Source of the DNA: a bacterium
Lineage (GTDB): Bacteria > Desulfobacterota > Deferrisomatia > Deferrisomatales > BM512
DNA: 64,000 nucleotides
Assembly: GCA_004322275.1 (NCBI GenBank)
Contig: SCTA01000021.1
Coordinates: forward strand, 1 to 64,000
Direction of reading: 5' to 3'
Part shown: positions 1-8,677 of the stretch, piece by piece
Numbering within the stretch: the first letter of the stretch is position 1
Layout: each line of letters starts with the position of its first letter
Notes under the pieces: generated by a model
What the model was told of the DNA's origin: nothing
The model's input: only the letters and a program-made list of their open reading frames with translations
The model's database searches: none
Position numbers and translations under genes: made by a program

Positions 1-193
1 GCCCGTAGGTGACGCAGGGAGCGGAGGCGGAAAGGGCGGCGGGGGGGTCTTAGTGAGCGCAGCGAACGAGTGCCCCCTCACGCCCCCGCCGTAGCGACCG
101 GTCGCTCGTAGAGCGAGCGGAACCTCCCGGGCCGATTTCTTGGGTACTTCTTTCTAAAAGAAGTACCAAGGGGAGTGGGGCAGAGCCCCACAG
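1..193 (+). repeat. Dispersed element A, copy 1 (GC-rich body plus two 3' hairpins)
   Basis: About 190 bp repeated nearly verbatim at 13773-13964, 25550-25740 and, inverted, at 19626-19820. The 3' end carries a perfect 11-bp hairpin (arms 143-153 and 157-167, loop CTA) and then a 7-bp hairpin (175-181 and 185-191, loop AGA). No coding capacity is evident. The left edge of the window may cut the element. Confidence 0.85.
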
Positions 194-202
194 ACGTAGA
201 CC

Positions 203-308
203 GATGGGCTAAAGCCCATCCTACCTAGCTAACGGCACCCGAGAAAAACCATAGACCGATGGGCCAAAGCCCATCCTACATAACTGGATTCCCTCCGCGG
301 GAATGCCG
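203..308. repeat. Short palindromic repeats upstream of the capsid block
   Basis: There are two copies of a palindrome of the form GATGGGCYAAAGCCCATC at 203-220 and 258-275, followed by a CTGGATTCC..GCGGGAATG palindrome at 284-308. Related sequences recur at 36347-36363 (with the changed stem GGCGGGCC/GCCCGCC) and at 14037-14063, 25499-25526 and 25773-25800. They resemble short palindromic repeats widespread in proteobacterial intergenic DNA. No gene is seen in 1-517. Confidence 0.7.
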
Positions 309-332
309 ACCCGACCCCAGGCAATAAATCCT

Positions 333-420
333 CCTTCCCTCCTCTGACCCCGAAAAATCCTAACCCTCCGCCATCACTAATAAATCAATTTCACTTTTTA
401 GACCTCGTGACCCCGGTGGC
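333..420 (+). promoter_or_regulatory. Shared upstream element of the two phage-type blocks, copy 1
   Basis: Positions 333-360 are identical, base for base, to 14861-14888. The match continues without gaps to 420/14948 (66 of 88 positions identical), including the conserved blocks ATCACT, CTTTTTAG and GTGA. It lies 98 bp before the first gene of the capsid block, and the second copy lies upstream of the terminase block. A promoter or activator site is the natural reading. I cannot assign -35/-10 boxes with confidence. Confidence 0.7.
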
Positions 421-517
421 TTTCTAGACTTTCCTCCAATGACGGCGAGCGTCCCCTTACCCAGGCCGCTCAGTGCGAAATGGGCGGCCCGCCAAAGCCG
501 CCCGAGGAGGAAAAAAA

Positions 518-1189
518 GTGCCGGATGAAAGAAAGGCCGCTCAAGCGGCGAATGAAACTGCGAAAGGGCGCTTACAGGAAAGGCCGAAAGACAAGCCGAA
601 ATCCGCGTCCAAAACCCCTTCCCCCCGTCCCGCGTCGGTGATGGAGGCCGCCGAGTGCGGCTGCCACTTCGTCGCGGGGGCGCTCAGCGAGCACCTTTTG
701 CGCCTGAAAGTGCTCTTCGGCGACTCGGAGGAGCTTACGCCCCTGCTGGAATTCCTCGAAGACCTCACCCACTCGATCATTCTCATGCAGATGGTCACGG
801 CGGAGCACTCCTTTATCCACTCCCTCCTCTGCCACCACCCCGACGCCCTCTCCCTTCGCAAGGATGAATCCTTCATCGAGTGGGCGATGGGCCAGCCGCC
901 GGTGGTGCAGGCGTGCCTCGTCCATTCTGTGAACCCGGAGGACGCCGTCTGGGCAATCTCTCTTTACAAGGAGGAGATCGTGGGCAAGGGGCGCGACGAG
1001 GCCGCGAAGAAAGCTCTGGCGGGGCGCGAGGAGCGCCTGCGTGCGACCGCCGCTCCGCAGGGCGGCTCCGTTTCCGTCCCCTCCTCCTCCCGTTTCACGA
1101 GGGAGGATATCGCGAAGATGTCCGTCGCGGATTTCAAGAAGAACGAGTCTTCCATCAACGCCGCCCTGGCCTCGGGTCAGATAGGCTAA
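518..1189 (+). CDS. Phage scaffold-like protein
   Basis: This 223-residue protein directly precedes the major capsid gene, where tailed phages usually encode the head scaffold. The start chosen is GTG at 518, because GAGGAGG at 504-510 is an ideal ribosome binding site 7 bases upstream; the same frame opens at 473 without one. The N-terminus is Lys/Ala/Pro-rich and probably disordered. The middle holds a helical segment with a motif ending in QPPVVQACL then NPEDAVWAISLYK, a pattern I associate with scaffold proteins between portal and capsid in short-tailed phages. The basic C-terminus ends in a short helix, as scaffold capsid-binding tails do. The assignment rests mainly on position and composition. 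Its usual upstream partner, the portal gene, lies 16 kb away. Confidence 0.6.
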   Translation: MPDERKAAQAANETAKGRLQERPKDKPKSASKTPSPRPASVMEAAECGCHFVAGALSEHLLRLKVLFGDSEELTPLLEFLEDLTHSIILMQMVTAEHSFIHSLLCHHPDALSLRKDESFIEWAMGQPPVVQACLVHSVNPEDAVWAISLYKEEIVGKGRDEAAKKALAGREERLRATAAPQGGSVSVPSSSRFTREDIAKMSVADFKKNESSINAALASGQIG

Positions 1190-1213
1190 CAGGAAAAGGA
1201 GAGATTTAGACAA

Positions 1214-2275
1214 ATGGCTTACACCAAGACCCTTCAGAACTTCATCCCGGAGATATGGTCGAAGCAGCTCCTGAAGAACTGGGACGATTCCTTCGTGATG
1301 CGCAAACTCGTCAACACCCACTACGAGGGCGAGATCAAGTCCTTCGGCGACACCGTCCACGTCCCCTACCTCGGCAACATCACCGTGGCCGATTACGACA
1401 ACACCGCCGGAACCCCCGTCAGCTATCAGGACGTGGAGGATCTGACCGACACCCTCGCCATCGACCAGCGCAAGTACTGGGCCTTCAAGGTGGAGGACGT
1501 GGAGAAGGCGCAGGCTTCGGTGGAGGTGCGCGAGAACTACACCCGCCGCGCCGCGATAGCGATGAAGGACGAGATCGAGGAGTGGCTTCTCGGCCCGGCC
1601 TTCACCGGCGAGATAGGCCAGGTCGTCACCGCCCTTGCCGCCGTCGCCGCCCGCGCCAACACCACCGCTTACTCCCTCGGCGCTCTCGTAAAGCCCGCGA
1701 CCGCCAACGGCTTCGTCTACAAGTGCTCCACCGCAGGCACCTCGGGCGGCAGCGCTCCCGTCTTCCCCTCCATCGTCGGCGCTACCGTGACCGACGGCAC
1801 CGTTGTCTGGACCAACTTCGGCTACGTGGGCTTCGGAGCCCTCACCGCCGCCAATTTCTACAAGACCCTCGTGACGGCGAAGAAGGCCTTTCGCAAGTCC
1901 AACACCTGGATCGAGGGTGACATGTGGGCGGTGATTCCGCCGGAGGTCGAGGAACTCATCCTCACCTCCGAGGAGCTCATCCACGCCACCGACAGGGGCG
2001 ACAAGATCGTGGAGCAGGGGCTGATGGGCAAGCTCGCCGGGTTCAAGCTCTACTGCTCCAACAACGTCGCCGGGGCGGGCACCGGGGCCGACCCCTTCAT
2101 GATCCTCTGCGGCAGCAAGGAGACGATCACCTTCGCCGAACAGGTCACCGACACCGAGGCGCTGCGCCTCCCGAACGAATTCGCCACCGGCGTGCGGGGC
2201 CTCATGGTCTACGGCGGCAAGATCTTCGAGAGGAACAGGTACGCGGGCGTCGTCATCCGCGCCGAACTCGGCTAA
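1214..2275 (+). CDS. Phage major capsid protein with an inserted domain
   Basis: This 353-residue protein has the layout of HK97-fold coat proteins of the P22/gp5-like group. An N-terminal arm with NTHYEGEIKSFGDTVHVP is followed by a DQRKYWAFKVEDVEKAQ segment, a helix with Arg/Glu-rich residues, and a C-terminal part ending in a GLMVYGGKIF..R strand. Residues about 149-203 (YSLGALVKPATANGFVYKC through TDGTVVWTNFG) form a small beta-rich domain of a kind usually seen in tail fibres; here it interrupts the coat fold. The ribosome binding site AAAGGAGAG lies about 10 bases before ATG 1214. The reading frame is intact. Function as coat protein is well supported; the exact subfamily is not. Confidence 0.85.
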   Translation: MAYTKTLQNFIPEIWSKQLLKNWDDSFVMRKLVNTHYEGEIKSFGDTVHVPYLGNITVADYDNTAGTPVSYQDVEDLTDTLAIDQRKYWAFKVEDVEKAQASVEVRENYTRRAAIAMKDEIEEWLLGPAFTGEIGQVVTALAAVAARANTTAYSLGALVKPATANGFVYKCSTAGTSGGSAPVFPSIVGATVTDGTVVWTNFGYVGFGALTAANFYKTLVTAKKAFRKSNTWIEGDMWAVIPPEVEELILTSEELIHATDRGDKIVEQGLMGKLAGFKLYCSNNVAGAGTGADPFMILCGSKETITFAEQVTDTEALRLPNEFATGVRGLMVYGGKIFERNRYAGVVIRAELG

Positions 2276-2335
2276 CTCTCTTACCCGAAACAGGGGGAGG
2301 CAACGCGCCTCCCCCTCTTCCCCCCGGAGGGTAAA

Positions 2336-2896
2336 ATGCAGGGCCAGATTCATGAAAATCTGCACGGCAAAACCGTCACTCTCACCGGCGACGCCGAGCT
2401 TTTCGGCCCCTGCCGGGTGGCGAAGGTGACGACGAACGGTTTTTTGCTGACCGTCTCCACCCCGGCCCACCACGGAATTACCATCGACGGGTCGAAAAAC
2501 CCGGCTGACTGGGGGGCGAACGTCTTCTTCACCGTGCCGGTCTACCCGGAAAACGCCGCGCACATCCATATCGTGGAGGCACCCGACCCTTTCGCGCTTG
2601 AGTTCAGGGCGCGCGTCGAGGCAGCCAGCGGCGCGGACGGGCTGGCGGCTTTCGAGTGGCTGGTCGCCTTCCTGGGCGCCAACCCCCTCGCCGACCGGAC
2701 AGCGACGAAGGCGGCGTGGATAGCATGGGCGACGGAGGCGGGTAACAAAACCTACTTCGAGGCGGCCATCGATGCCGTCCTCACCGGGTTTTGCAACGGC
2801 TCCGGCCTCTGGGCCGATCTCGCGGGTTTCGTACTTTCCAGGACGCCCGAGGCGTGGGCCGGGTTGCCCGTTCCCACCGGGGAGGTGCTTGGCTGA
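2336..2896 (+). CDS. Phage structural protein of unknown function
   Basis: This 186-residue protein lies between the capsid and beta-helix genes and reads in the same direction. Its start follows GGAGG with good spacing, and its stop overlaps the next ATG by one base (TGATG). The first 75 residues look like a small beta-barrel. The rest is helical and rich in Trp and Ala, with a repeated pattern of aromatic residues. I do not recognise a family. Position suggests a head-completion or tail adaptor role. Confidence 0.55.
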   Translation: MQGQIHENLHGKTVTLTGDAELFGPCRVAKVTTNGFLLTVSTPAHHGITIDGSKNPADWGANVFFTVPVYPENAAHIHIVEAPDPFALEFRARVEAASGADGLAAFEWLVAFLGANPLADRTATKAAWIAWATEAGNKTYFEAAIDAVLTGFCNGSGLWADLAGFVLSRTPEAWAGLPVPTGEVLG

Positions 2897-3882
2897 TGGC
2901 CGTCGAAATCAAATTCATCTCCGCTACGGCTCCCGGCGGCGGCGACGGCTCTTCGGGTACTCCGTGGACCCTCGCGGAGGGAGTCGCGAAGGCGAAAGCC
3001 AACAGGCTCTTGAAGATACGGCCCGGAACCTACGCTCCGGCTTCCACCCTCGCCCTCGCGGTGGACACGACCGCCCCTTCCTCCTCAAGCCCCTGCGTCT
3101 TCGCCGCCGTGGACGGTTCGGACAACGCCGTCGCAAACCCCGCCGACATGATTCGGCTCGACTTCTCCGGCCTTTCAAGCGGCGTCGGCCTCAGCTACGG
3201 GGCGCTGGCCTATACCTTCTTTCACGGTCTCAAATTCGACAACGCTCCCTCTCACGGCTTTTCCTGCACCTCGGGAGCCTATAACTACAGCGCGGTAACC
3301 ATGTGCTCGGCAAGCGGGAACGGGGGAGCGGGTTTCAATCTCGCCAACGCGATAATCCTCATCGACTGCAAGGCGACGGACAACGCCGGGGGAGGAATCG
3401 TCAGAGGCAATTGGGTTTATACGGAGGGATGTTATACCTCCGGCAACACGGGCGCGGCGGGGCTTTCAGGTAACGGCGGGACCTTTGGCAATTGCATATT
3501 TCTTGACGGCGCTTCGGCTGCTGCCGGGATGCCTCTTATCGCCGTAAACAGTCTTATCGGGCCTTATAACAACGCAGGCGTTGCAAATACCGGAGCGGCG
3601 GGAGCTTACGCCTCCATCTTCGCGAACATGGCGACGGGGCTTTCTGCCGACGGGGTAATAGACCTCCACAACGATTTTTTCAACGTCACAAACCCGGTAG
3701 GGACCGACACCTTCCTTTCCGCCGGGAGACTGACCTCGGACCCGGCGATACAAAACACCATCGAAGCTCGCGCCGCGAACCTTCGGGACATTGCCTTCCC
3801 CCTCACCGGGATTAAGGCCCGCATAGGGGCGTGGCAGGGGCAGGAGTTCAAAAGCAGCGGCGTATTCGGAGGACTGAGATGA
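2896..3882 (+). CDS. Parallel beta-helix phage protein (tailspike or adhesin-like)
   Basis: This 328-residue protein starts MAVEIKFISATAPGGGDG and carries the motif GTPWTLAEGVAKAKA..IRPGTY. That is the typical entry to right-handed parallel beta-helix proteins of the pectate-lyase-like type, where cell-surface polysaccharide is the usual ligand or substrate. Residues about 60-270 are Gly/Asn/Ala-rich with regularly spaced hydrophobics, consistent with stacked rungs. I cannot point to catalytic residues. The start at 2896 is fixed by one-base overlap with the upstream stop. The likely role is a tailspike for receptor recognition, which is an inference. Confidence 0.6.
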   Translation: MAVEIKFISATAPGGGDGSSGTPWTLAEGVAKAKANRLLKIRPGTYAPASTLALAVDTTAPSSSSPCVFAAVDGSDNAVANPADMIRLDFSGLSSGVGLSYGALAYTFFHGLKFDNAPSHGFSCTSGAYNYSAVTMCSASGNGGAGFNLANAIILIDCKATDNAGGGIVRGNWVYTEGCYTSGNTGAAGLSGNGGTFGNCIFLDGASAAAGMPLIAVNSLIGPYNNAGVANTGAAGAYASIFANMATGLSADGVIDLHNDFFNVTNPVGTDTFLSAGRLTSDPAIQNTIEARAANLRDIAFPLTGIKARIGAWQGQEFKSSGVFGGLR

Positions 3883-5264
3883 TCTACCTTGGACTTTTCA
3901 CAGCCGGTAACAGCGTCTTTTACGCGGCGAACTTTCACAACGAGGCCGGGACGCTGGAGGACCCCGCGAGCCCGGAGGCGCAGATACGCGACCCTTCCGG
4001 GACGTGGAGCGCCCTGACCACGCCCGTAAAGCAGAACGGAAAGACGGGCCACTTCGGGGGAATCATCGACACTACGGGGTTCGCCGCCGGGCAGTATGCT
4101 ATACGGCTGGCGGGAACGGTGACTACGGGAAAGGCCCAGGCGGCGGAGTTCACCTTCACGGTGGACGCGGCGATAAAGAGTGTAGCAAACGACGTGGGCA
4201 TAACGCAGGCCGGGGCGGACAAGGTGTGGGGGAGCGCGGCGAGAAAGCTGACCGGGCCGGACAACATCACCTCGAACAACCTAAAGCTCACCCTCGACGG
4301 AAGCGGCAACGTCACCCTAAAGAGCGGCACGCACACCGGCGCGACTGTGCCGAACGTCACGACAACAACCACGGCAACCAACGTAGTGAACCTCACAGGA
4401 GAAATAGAGACGGGCTTCACATACGCCGAAGCCATCCGGCAGATAGCCCTCCAAACAATGCTCACGCACAGAGGCGCGATGCTCGTCCCCTCGTTTGCCG
4501 AGTGGCCCACTGTGACAGCCACGTACTCCCAGATTCTCGGGGTCGGAGCCTCCATCGAGGTTTGGGCGGCTGACCCCTCGGCGTTTTACCCAGGCGTGGA
4601 CACTGCGGATGACGTGCTTGTCGGCACACTCACAGGCTCCGGGTGGGTGCAAAATCCCGCTTGGCCTGTCGGCGGCAAGGACATGGTGCTCTACTTGAGG
4701 CAAACCGCAGGTGCAGCCACCATGAACGCAGGGGTGCTTACAATCACTGTGACTTCGTTGGCCGGAGTCTCGTTCACGCATAAGGTGAAGCTGCCCGGAA
4801 GAGGTGCGGGCACGGCCTCCACGTTCATGGGCTGGGACAGGGACGGGAATGTTTTAGACAACTTCGGTCTCTCCACCGTGGCTACTTACGGCTACTTCGA
4901 GACCAACTCCGACGGCCGGATAACGGAGTACGCGCCGGGCCTTTCCCCCGCCGAGCAGGTAAGCGCGCTGGGCCTCACCCAGGCGCGGGCGGCCAGACTC
5001 GACAATCTCGACGCGGCGGTTTCCTCCCGCTCCGTCTTCGACCCGGAAAGCGACCTCCTCGACTCCAACGGCGCGTCGGGGTGGACGTGGAAGCAGGCGT
5101 TCCGGCTGGTCTTCGCCTTCCTTCTCGGCGAGAGGAGCGGCGGAGGAAGAGCCGGGAACAAGTCCTTCAAGGTTCCGGGGGGCATAAAGACGAGGGTGGT
5201 CATGGCCACCGACGCCAACGGAAACAGCGCCGCCTCCCACACCTTCGATCACTCGGATTCATAA
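3879..5264 (+). CDS. Phage tail/fibre-like multidomain protein
   Basis: This 461-residue protein starts at ATG 3879, inside an ATGA overlap with the previous stop. Residues 1-95 look like an immunoglobulin-type beta-sandwich. A linker follows with ITQAGADKVWGSAARKLTG, a phrase common in phage tail proteins. A beta-rich central domain spans about 185-325, and a helical C-terminal region ends with RVVMATDANGNS. The central part uses codons such as TTG, TGT and TTT more often than its neighbours, which could mean domain exchange. No enzymatic motif is visible. Confidence 0.6.
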   Translation: MIYLGLFTAGNSVFYAANFHNEAGTLEDPASPEAQIRDPSGTWSALTTPVKQNGKTGHFGGIIDTTGFAAGQYAIRLAGTVTTGKAQAAEFTFTVDAAIKSVANDVGITQAGADKVWGSAARKLTGPDNITSNNLKLTLDGSGNVTLKSGTHTGATVPNVTTTTTATNVVNLTGEIETGFTYAEAIRQIALQTMLTHRGAMLVPSFAEWPTVTATYSQILGVGASIEVWAADPSAFYPGVDTADDVLVGTLTGSGWVQNPAWPVGGKDMVLYLRQTAGAATMNAGVLTITVTSLAGVSFTHKVKLPGRGAGTASTFMGWDRDGNVLDNFGLSTVATYGYFETNSDGRITEYAPGLSPAEQVSALGLTQARAARLDNLDAAVSSRSVFDPESDLLDSNGASGWTWKQAFRLVFAFLLGERSGGGRAGNKSFKVPGGIKTRVVMATDANGNSAASHTFDHSDS

Positions 5265-5498
5265 ATGTCATTCGATACCTTTCCTCACCTCTCCTTCCCG
5301 GGCCGGGTCTTTCCCATAGAGATCTGGCAGGGAAGGGAGCAAAAACCCGAGAAGGACGGAACCTGGGCGGAGCGCCTCGACTCGCGGAGCCTCGCGACCG
5401 CCCGCGCCCTGCCGGAACTGCGCGCAATCGCCCTTAACACCCGCCTCTCGGCGCGGGCAAAAACGAAACCCGGCTACCATGCGGAGAAACACAAATGA
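5265..5498 (+). CDS. Small phage protein, unknown
   Basis: The gene encodes 77 residues. The ATG follows the upstream TAA directly, and the 3' end overlaps the next start (ATGA at 5495-5498). The protein is Arg/Lys-rich with a helical segment about residues 33-60. Gene packing and direction support it being real and co-transcribed with the tail genes. I recognise no family. Confidence 0.5.
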   Translation: MSFDTFPHLSFPGRVFPIEIWQGREQKPEKDGTWAERLDSRSLATARALPELRAIALNTRLSARAKTKPGYHAEKHK

Positions 5499-5821
5499 GC
5501 GAAGTAATCTACGTCGGACACAACGCGGAAATATCCTTCGTCGTCCGGGACTCCTCGGGAGAGGAGCTGAACCTGACAACCCTCGGCGTGACGAGGGTTG
5601 TCTTCCACCTCGCCGGGGTCACCGTCGATTCCCTGGAGCGCCCCGGGTCCTTCGATTTCGTCACGGGAGGAGCGCTGGGAAGAATAGACATCGACCTCAC
5701 CGGCATAGCCTTCCCCTCGGGGAGCTTCGGGGCGAGGCTGGTAATCTACTACCCCGCAAAGGAGTTCGGAGTCGTCATCGCCGACGGCTATCCCGTAAAC
5801 GTCGGCGCGGCTATCCGCTGA
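5495..5821 (+). CDS. Phage tail/baseplate-type small beta protein
   Basis: This is a 108-residue, almost all-beta protein with the pattern GHNAEISFVVRDSSG followed by DIDLTGIAFPSGSFGARLVIY. It resembles the beta-sandwich fibre-base or adaptor domains that follow tail genes in many phages. It overlaps the previous gene by four bases and precedes the connector gene by 15 bases, where AAAGGAGAG provides the ribosome site for that next gene. The specific role is unknown. Confidence 0.5.
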   Translation: MSEVIYVGHNAEISFVVRDSSGEELNLTTLGVTRVVFHLAGVTVDSLERPGSFDFVTGGALGRIDIDLTGIAFPSGSFGARLVIYYPAKEFGVVIADGYPVNVGAAIR

Positions 5822-5836
5822 ATAAAGGAGAGAGGC

Positions 5837-6622
5837 ATGACGCTGGAAAAAGGGCTGTTCGCCACCGACCTCGCGGGAAGGGTCCTCACCGACCTTTCCG
5901 ACCCCAAACAGAGGCGGTGGTCCACGGATCAGATAACCGGCTTTTTCAACGAAGGGATGCGGGAGTTGGCGAGAGAGGGAATCTTGCGCCGCACAGACCT
6001 TCACGTGACGGCGGCGGGAAAAGCTCTCTACGAGACCTTCGCGGAGTGCGCCCTTATCCTCCGGGTGGAGCACGAGGGAAGAGAGCTTCCCGCGAAGACC
6101 GCGGAAGAGGCGCTCCGGCTCCTCGGCCCGAGCTGGCGCGCCAGAACCGGAATCCCCCGGTGCTACGTGCCGGGAAAGGGAGGTATTCTTCTCGCCCCCG
6201 CTCCCGCCCAGGACGGCGAACCGTTGCTCTTCGAGGGCGCTCCCGCCATCGAGGAGGCCGAGGGAGGCAAAATCTCCGGCGACGGCTACACCGGGGCGCT
6301 CCGGGACGGTTCGGTCGAGCATTTCCTTCCGGGAGACGGGTTTTGCCTCAACGAGACGACGGCAAAGGGGGTGCTCCGCATAGAGTACGGTTTCTATCCC
6401 CGCCCCTCCGAATCGGGCGATTCCATTCCCTCGCGCTACGCCGACGGCCTGGCTGCCTACGCCCTCTTTCGCTGCCTGACCCTCTCCGGCGTTGAGGAGG
6501 AGGCCGAGAGGGGCGCGTTCGCCTTTGCAAGGTGGAGAGACCTGAAAGAGCGGCTGAAGAACGAGGGCTCCGCGGAGTTCCTCTCCTCTCAGAAGCTCTT
6601 TTCTCCGGTGGAGGCGCTCTGA
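5837..6622 (+). CDS. Head-tail connector/adaptor-like phage protein
   Basis: This 261-residue protein begins with a segment typical of phage adaptor proteins: RVLTDLSDPKQRRWSTDQ then FFNEGMRELAREG, meaning a tryptophan-serine turn and a helix ending in Arg. A central beta region and a helical C-terminus (ARWRDLKERLKNE) follow. In short-tailed phages such proteins (DUF6682-like) join portal and tail tube or nozzle. The next gene, a long beta-rich nozzle-like protein, fits this pairing. AAAGGAGAG precedes the ATG. The family call is from pattern memory only. Confidence 0.55.
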   Translation: MTLEKGLFATDLAGRVLTDLSDPKQRRWSTDQITGFFNEGMRELAREGILRRTDLHVTAAGKALYETFAECALILRVEHEGRELPAKTAEEALRLLGPSWRARTGIPRCYVPGKGGILLAPAPAQDGEPLLFEGAPAIEEAEGGKISGDGYTGALRDGSVEHFLPGDGFCLNETTAKGVLRIEYGFYPRPSESGDSIPSRYADGLAAYALFRCLTLSGVEEEAERGAFAFARWRDLKERLKNEGSAEFLSSQKLFSPVEAL

Positions 6623-8478
6623 TGGCGAAGGGCTACTGCACCGAGCTCGACCCCCGGGTTATGCCTCCGGGGCTCTTCCCGGAGTTCACCCAGCTCACCC
6701 TTCGCGGCGGAGTGCTTCGCCCGAGGCCCTCCGACGAGGCTTACACCCCCGCGCCGGGCTCCCTCGAAGAGTGGAAACTCGGGAAGCTCGGGCAAAGCCG
6801 GGTGGCGGAGGTCTACAGCTCCGAGGCTGCGAAGAGCTTTTACGTCCACACTCCGAAGGGGGGCGGAACGCCGAGAATCTACGACCACGAAAGCGCGGCG
6901 GAAGCGGACCTTGTCCTGCCCACTCCCGGCGACGCCCCCGCCCTCGCGGAAGGCCACTCCTCGGTTGGCTTTACCGCTACGGGTTACGGCCCCGAGGCTG
7001 ACGTCACCGGGAGCGTTCCGGCGGGGGAAAGGGCGGTCTACGCGAAGACCTGGGTTGGAACCGTCGCCGGAGCCCGCTCGGGTTTCTCCCCGGTGTTCAA
7101 TTTCGAGAACACCGGCTATATGGCAATTTACATCAGGATGGCTCCCGGACTCTGGCTTCCCCCCGTCGCGGGCGACATCCTGACGAACTCGACCAAAACC
7201 GACACGGCGATAGTCAGGGATATCGCCCTTCTCAACTACTCTATGACGGAGCGCTTCTTTTGCATTCTCATAAAAGACAGCGAAAAGACCGCGAATCAGC
7301 TCTGGGCGACAAACGACATCGTGACCTGGCCGGGCGGACCGTTCAACCAGGGCTCGTTGAAACGCGACGAAACCCCCTCCGCCGTCACGCCCACGCTGGC
7401 TAACGGGACCGCTTTTCCGGCCGGGGTCGACGGGTGGGCGCTGAACCGCATGGAAGGCTCGACGGGAATCTGGCGCGAGACGGGGCTGACCTCCACGGAA
7501 ACGGAGCTTTCCGACTCGGATTATTTCCCTTACGAGGACGTAGGCCTCACAAAACTCTTCAAAGCATGGCCCGGCCCCCTGGACAACAACTATCTGCCCG
7601 AGACCCTGGCCGGACCTCTTTTAGCCGCCCAGACCCTCGCGGTCCACAAGGGGTGTCTCTTCGTGGCCCAGGGGTCGAAGATACGTTACTCGGAGGCGGA
7701 ACAGCCGCGCTATTTCCGGGAATGGGCGGCTCTGGACGCGGGCGGCGAGGTCCTCGCCATCATAAGCAGGGACGAGGTGGCGGAGGTCTACACGCCCACG
7801 GCGGTGAAGTACCTCACCGGCTCCGCCCCCTACTTCGAGCTTCGGGAGACGGGAATCAACGAGGGGCCGGTTTCCGGCGACTCCATCGTCCAGACGGACA
7901 TCGGCACCTTCGCTCTCTTCGACGACGGCCTCTACCTCGTAAGGAACTCGAACCGGGAGAACGTCACCTCCGGCGTAAACACCCCCTTTATCGAAGGGCT
8001 TTCGGATCGGGGTTCGGCGGTGGGGGGCGCTTCCAGGGGTGTATACTACCTCGTTGACGCGGACGGCTCCTGTCTCGCCTTCGACTGGGAGGAGGAGGAA
8101 TGGTTCCGGCGGGAGTTCCCGGCGCGGCCGGAGGGTTTTTTGTACCTCGACGATCCCCGCTCTCTGGTCGCGAAACTTCCGGGCTCGCCGGATTACTTCC
8201 GCAAGGTGGCCTCGGGAACCGGGAGCGTCTTATGGTCGGCGCTCTGGCCCGAGAAGGGCGACGGGAAGCTCCGGCCCGCCCCCTCGGCGGCCGTCATCGA
8301 TTCCGAAGGCGAAATGACCTTCACCTTTCTGGTGGACGGGGAAGTGGAGTCGGTCATGGCCGCCGGCGGCGCGGAGGAGATGCCGCTGCCCCTCGCGCGG
8401 GGACGCTACGTCTCTTTCATGCTCAGCGGCGAGGGGAGCGGCGTCGATACCGCGATTAGAAAAGCGGAGCTGCGCTGA
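6622..8478 (+). CDS. Tail nozzle/beta-propeller-like phage protein
   Basis: This 618-residue beta-rich protein starts within TGATG at the end of the adaptor gene. It opens with LDPRVMPPGLFPEFTQLTLRGG. The middle includes LAVHKGCLFVAQGSKIRYSEA and LAIISRDEVAEVYTP, which are repeated short strands typical of nozzle/tail-tube B proteins of podovirus-like phages. Residues about 170-310 are slightly less GC-rich and may be an inserted domain. The C-terminus is beta-rich. No enzymatic residues are apparent. With no tape-measure gene seen anywhere, this points to a short-tailed particle. Confidence 0.6.
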   Translation: MAKGYCTELDPRVMPPGLFPEFTQLTLRGGVLRPRPSDEAYTPAPGSLEEWKLGKLGQSRVAEVYSSEAAKSFYVHTPKGGGTPRIYDHESAAEADLVLPTPGDAPALAEGHSSVGFTATGYGPEADVTGSVPAGERAVYAKTWVGTVAGARSGFSPVFNFENTGYMAIYIRMAPGLWLPPVAGDILTNSTKTDTAIVRDIALLNYSMTERFFCILIKDSEKTANQLWATNDIVTWPGGPFNQGSLKRDETPSAVTPTLANGTAFPAGVDGWALNRMEGSTGIWRETGLTSTETELSDSDYFPYEDVGLTKLFKAWPGPLDNNYLPETLAGPLLAAQTLAVHKGCLFVAQGSKIRYSEAEQPRYFREWAALDAGGEVLAIISRDEVAEVYTPTAVKYLTGSAPYFELRETGINEGPVSGDSIVQTDIGTFALFDDGLYLVRNSNRENVTSGVNTPFIEGLSDRGSAVGGASRGVYYLVDADGSCLAFDWEEEEWFRREFPARPEGFLYLDDPRSLVAKLPGSPDYFRKVASGTGSVLWSALWPEKGDGKLRPAPSAAVIDSEGEMTFTFLVDGEVESVMAAGGAEEMPLPLARGRYVSFMLSGEGSGVDTAIRKAELR

Positions 8479-8675
8479 TGAAGCCTTTTTTGCCCCCCTC
8501 GACCCCTGCGGCGGCCCGCGACGAACTTAAAAACCTTCACGGGAAGCTCAAAAGGTTCGGTTCCGTCGCGCAACTGCCCGAAAACGCCTCCCCGGCGGAG
8601 GTACGGGAAAAAGTCAACGAACTAACCGCCCTCCTTTGCGAGATAACGAAGGCGGGAACAGTGAGGAGGATTTAG
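8478..8675 (+). CDS. Small coiled-coil phage protein
   Basis: The gene encodes 65 residues. ATG at 8478 overlaps the upstream stop by one base. Residues 12-60 form a predicted helix with heptad-like Leu spacing (ELKNLHGKLKRFG, EVREKVNELTALL). It is charged and probably acts as an assembly or chaperone-like partner of the neighbouring virion proteins. The family is unknown. Confidence 0.5.
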   Translation: MKPFLPPSTPAAARDELKNLHGKLKRFGSVAQLPENASPAEVREKVNELTALLCEITKAGTVRRI

Positions 8676-8677
8676 CG

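Noticed and set aside
572-2569. Long minus-strand open frame opposite the scaffold and capsid genes
   Set aside because: It is an antisense shadow in GC-rich DNA; the + strand genes have ribosome sites and recognisable products.
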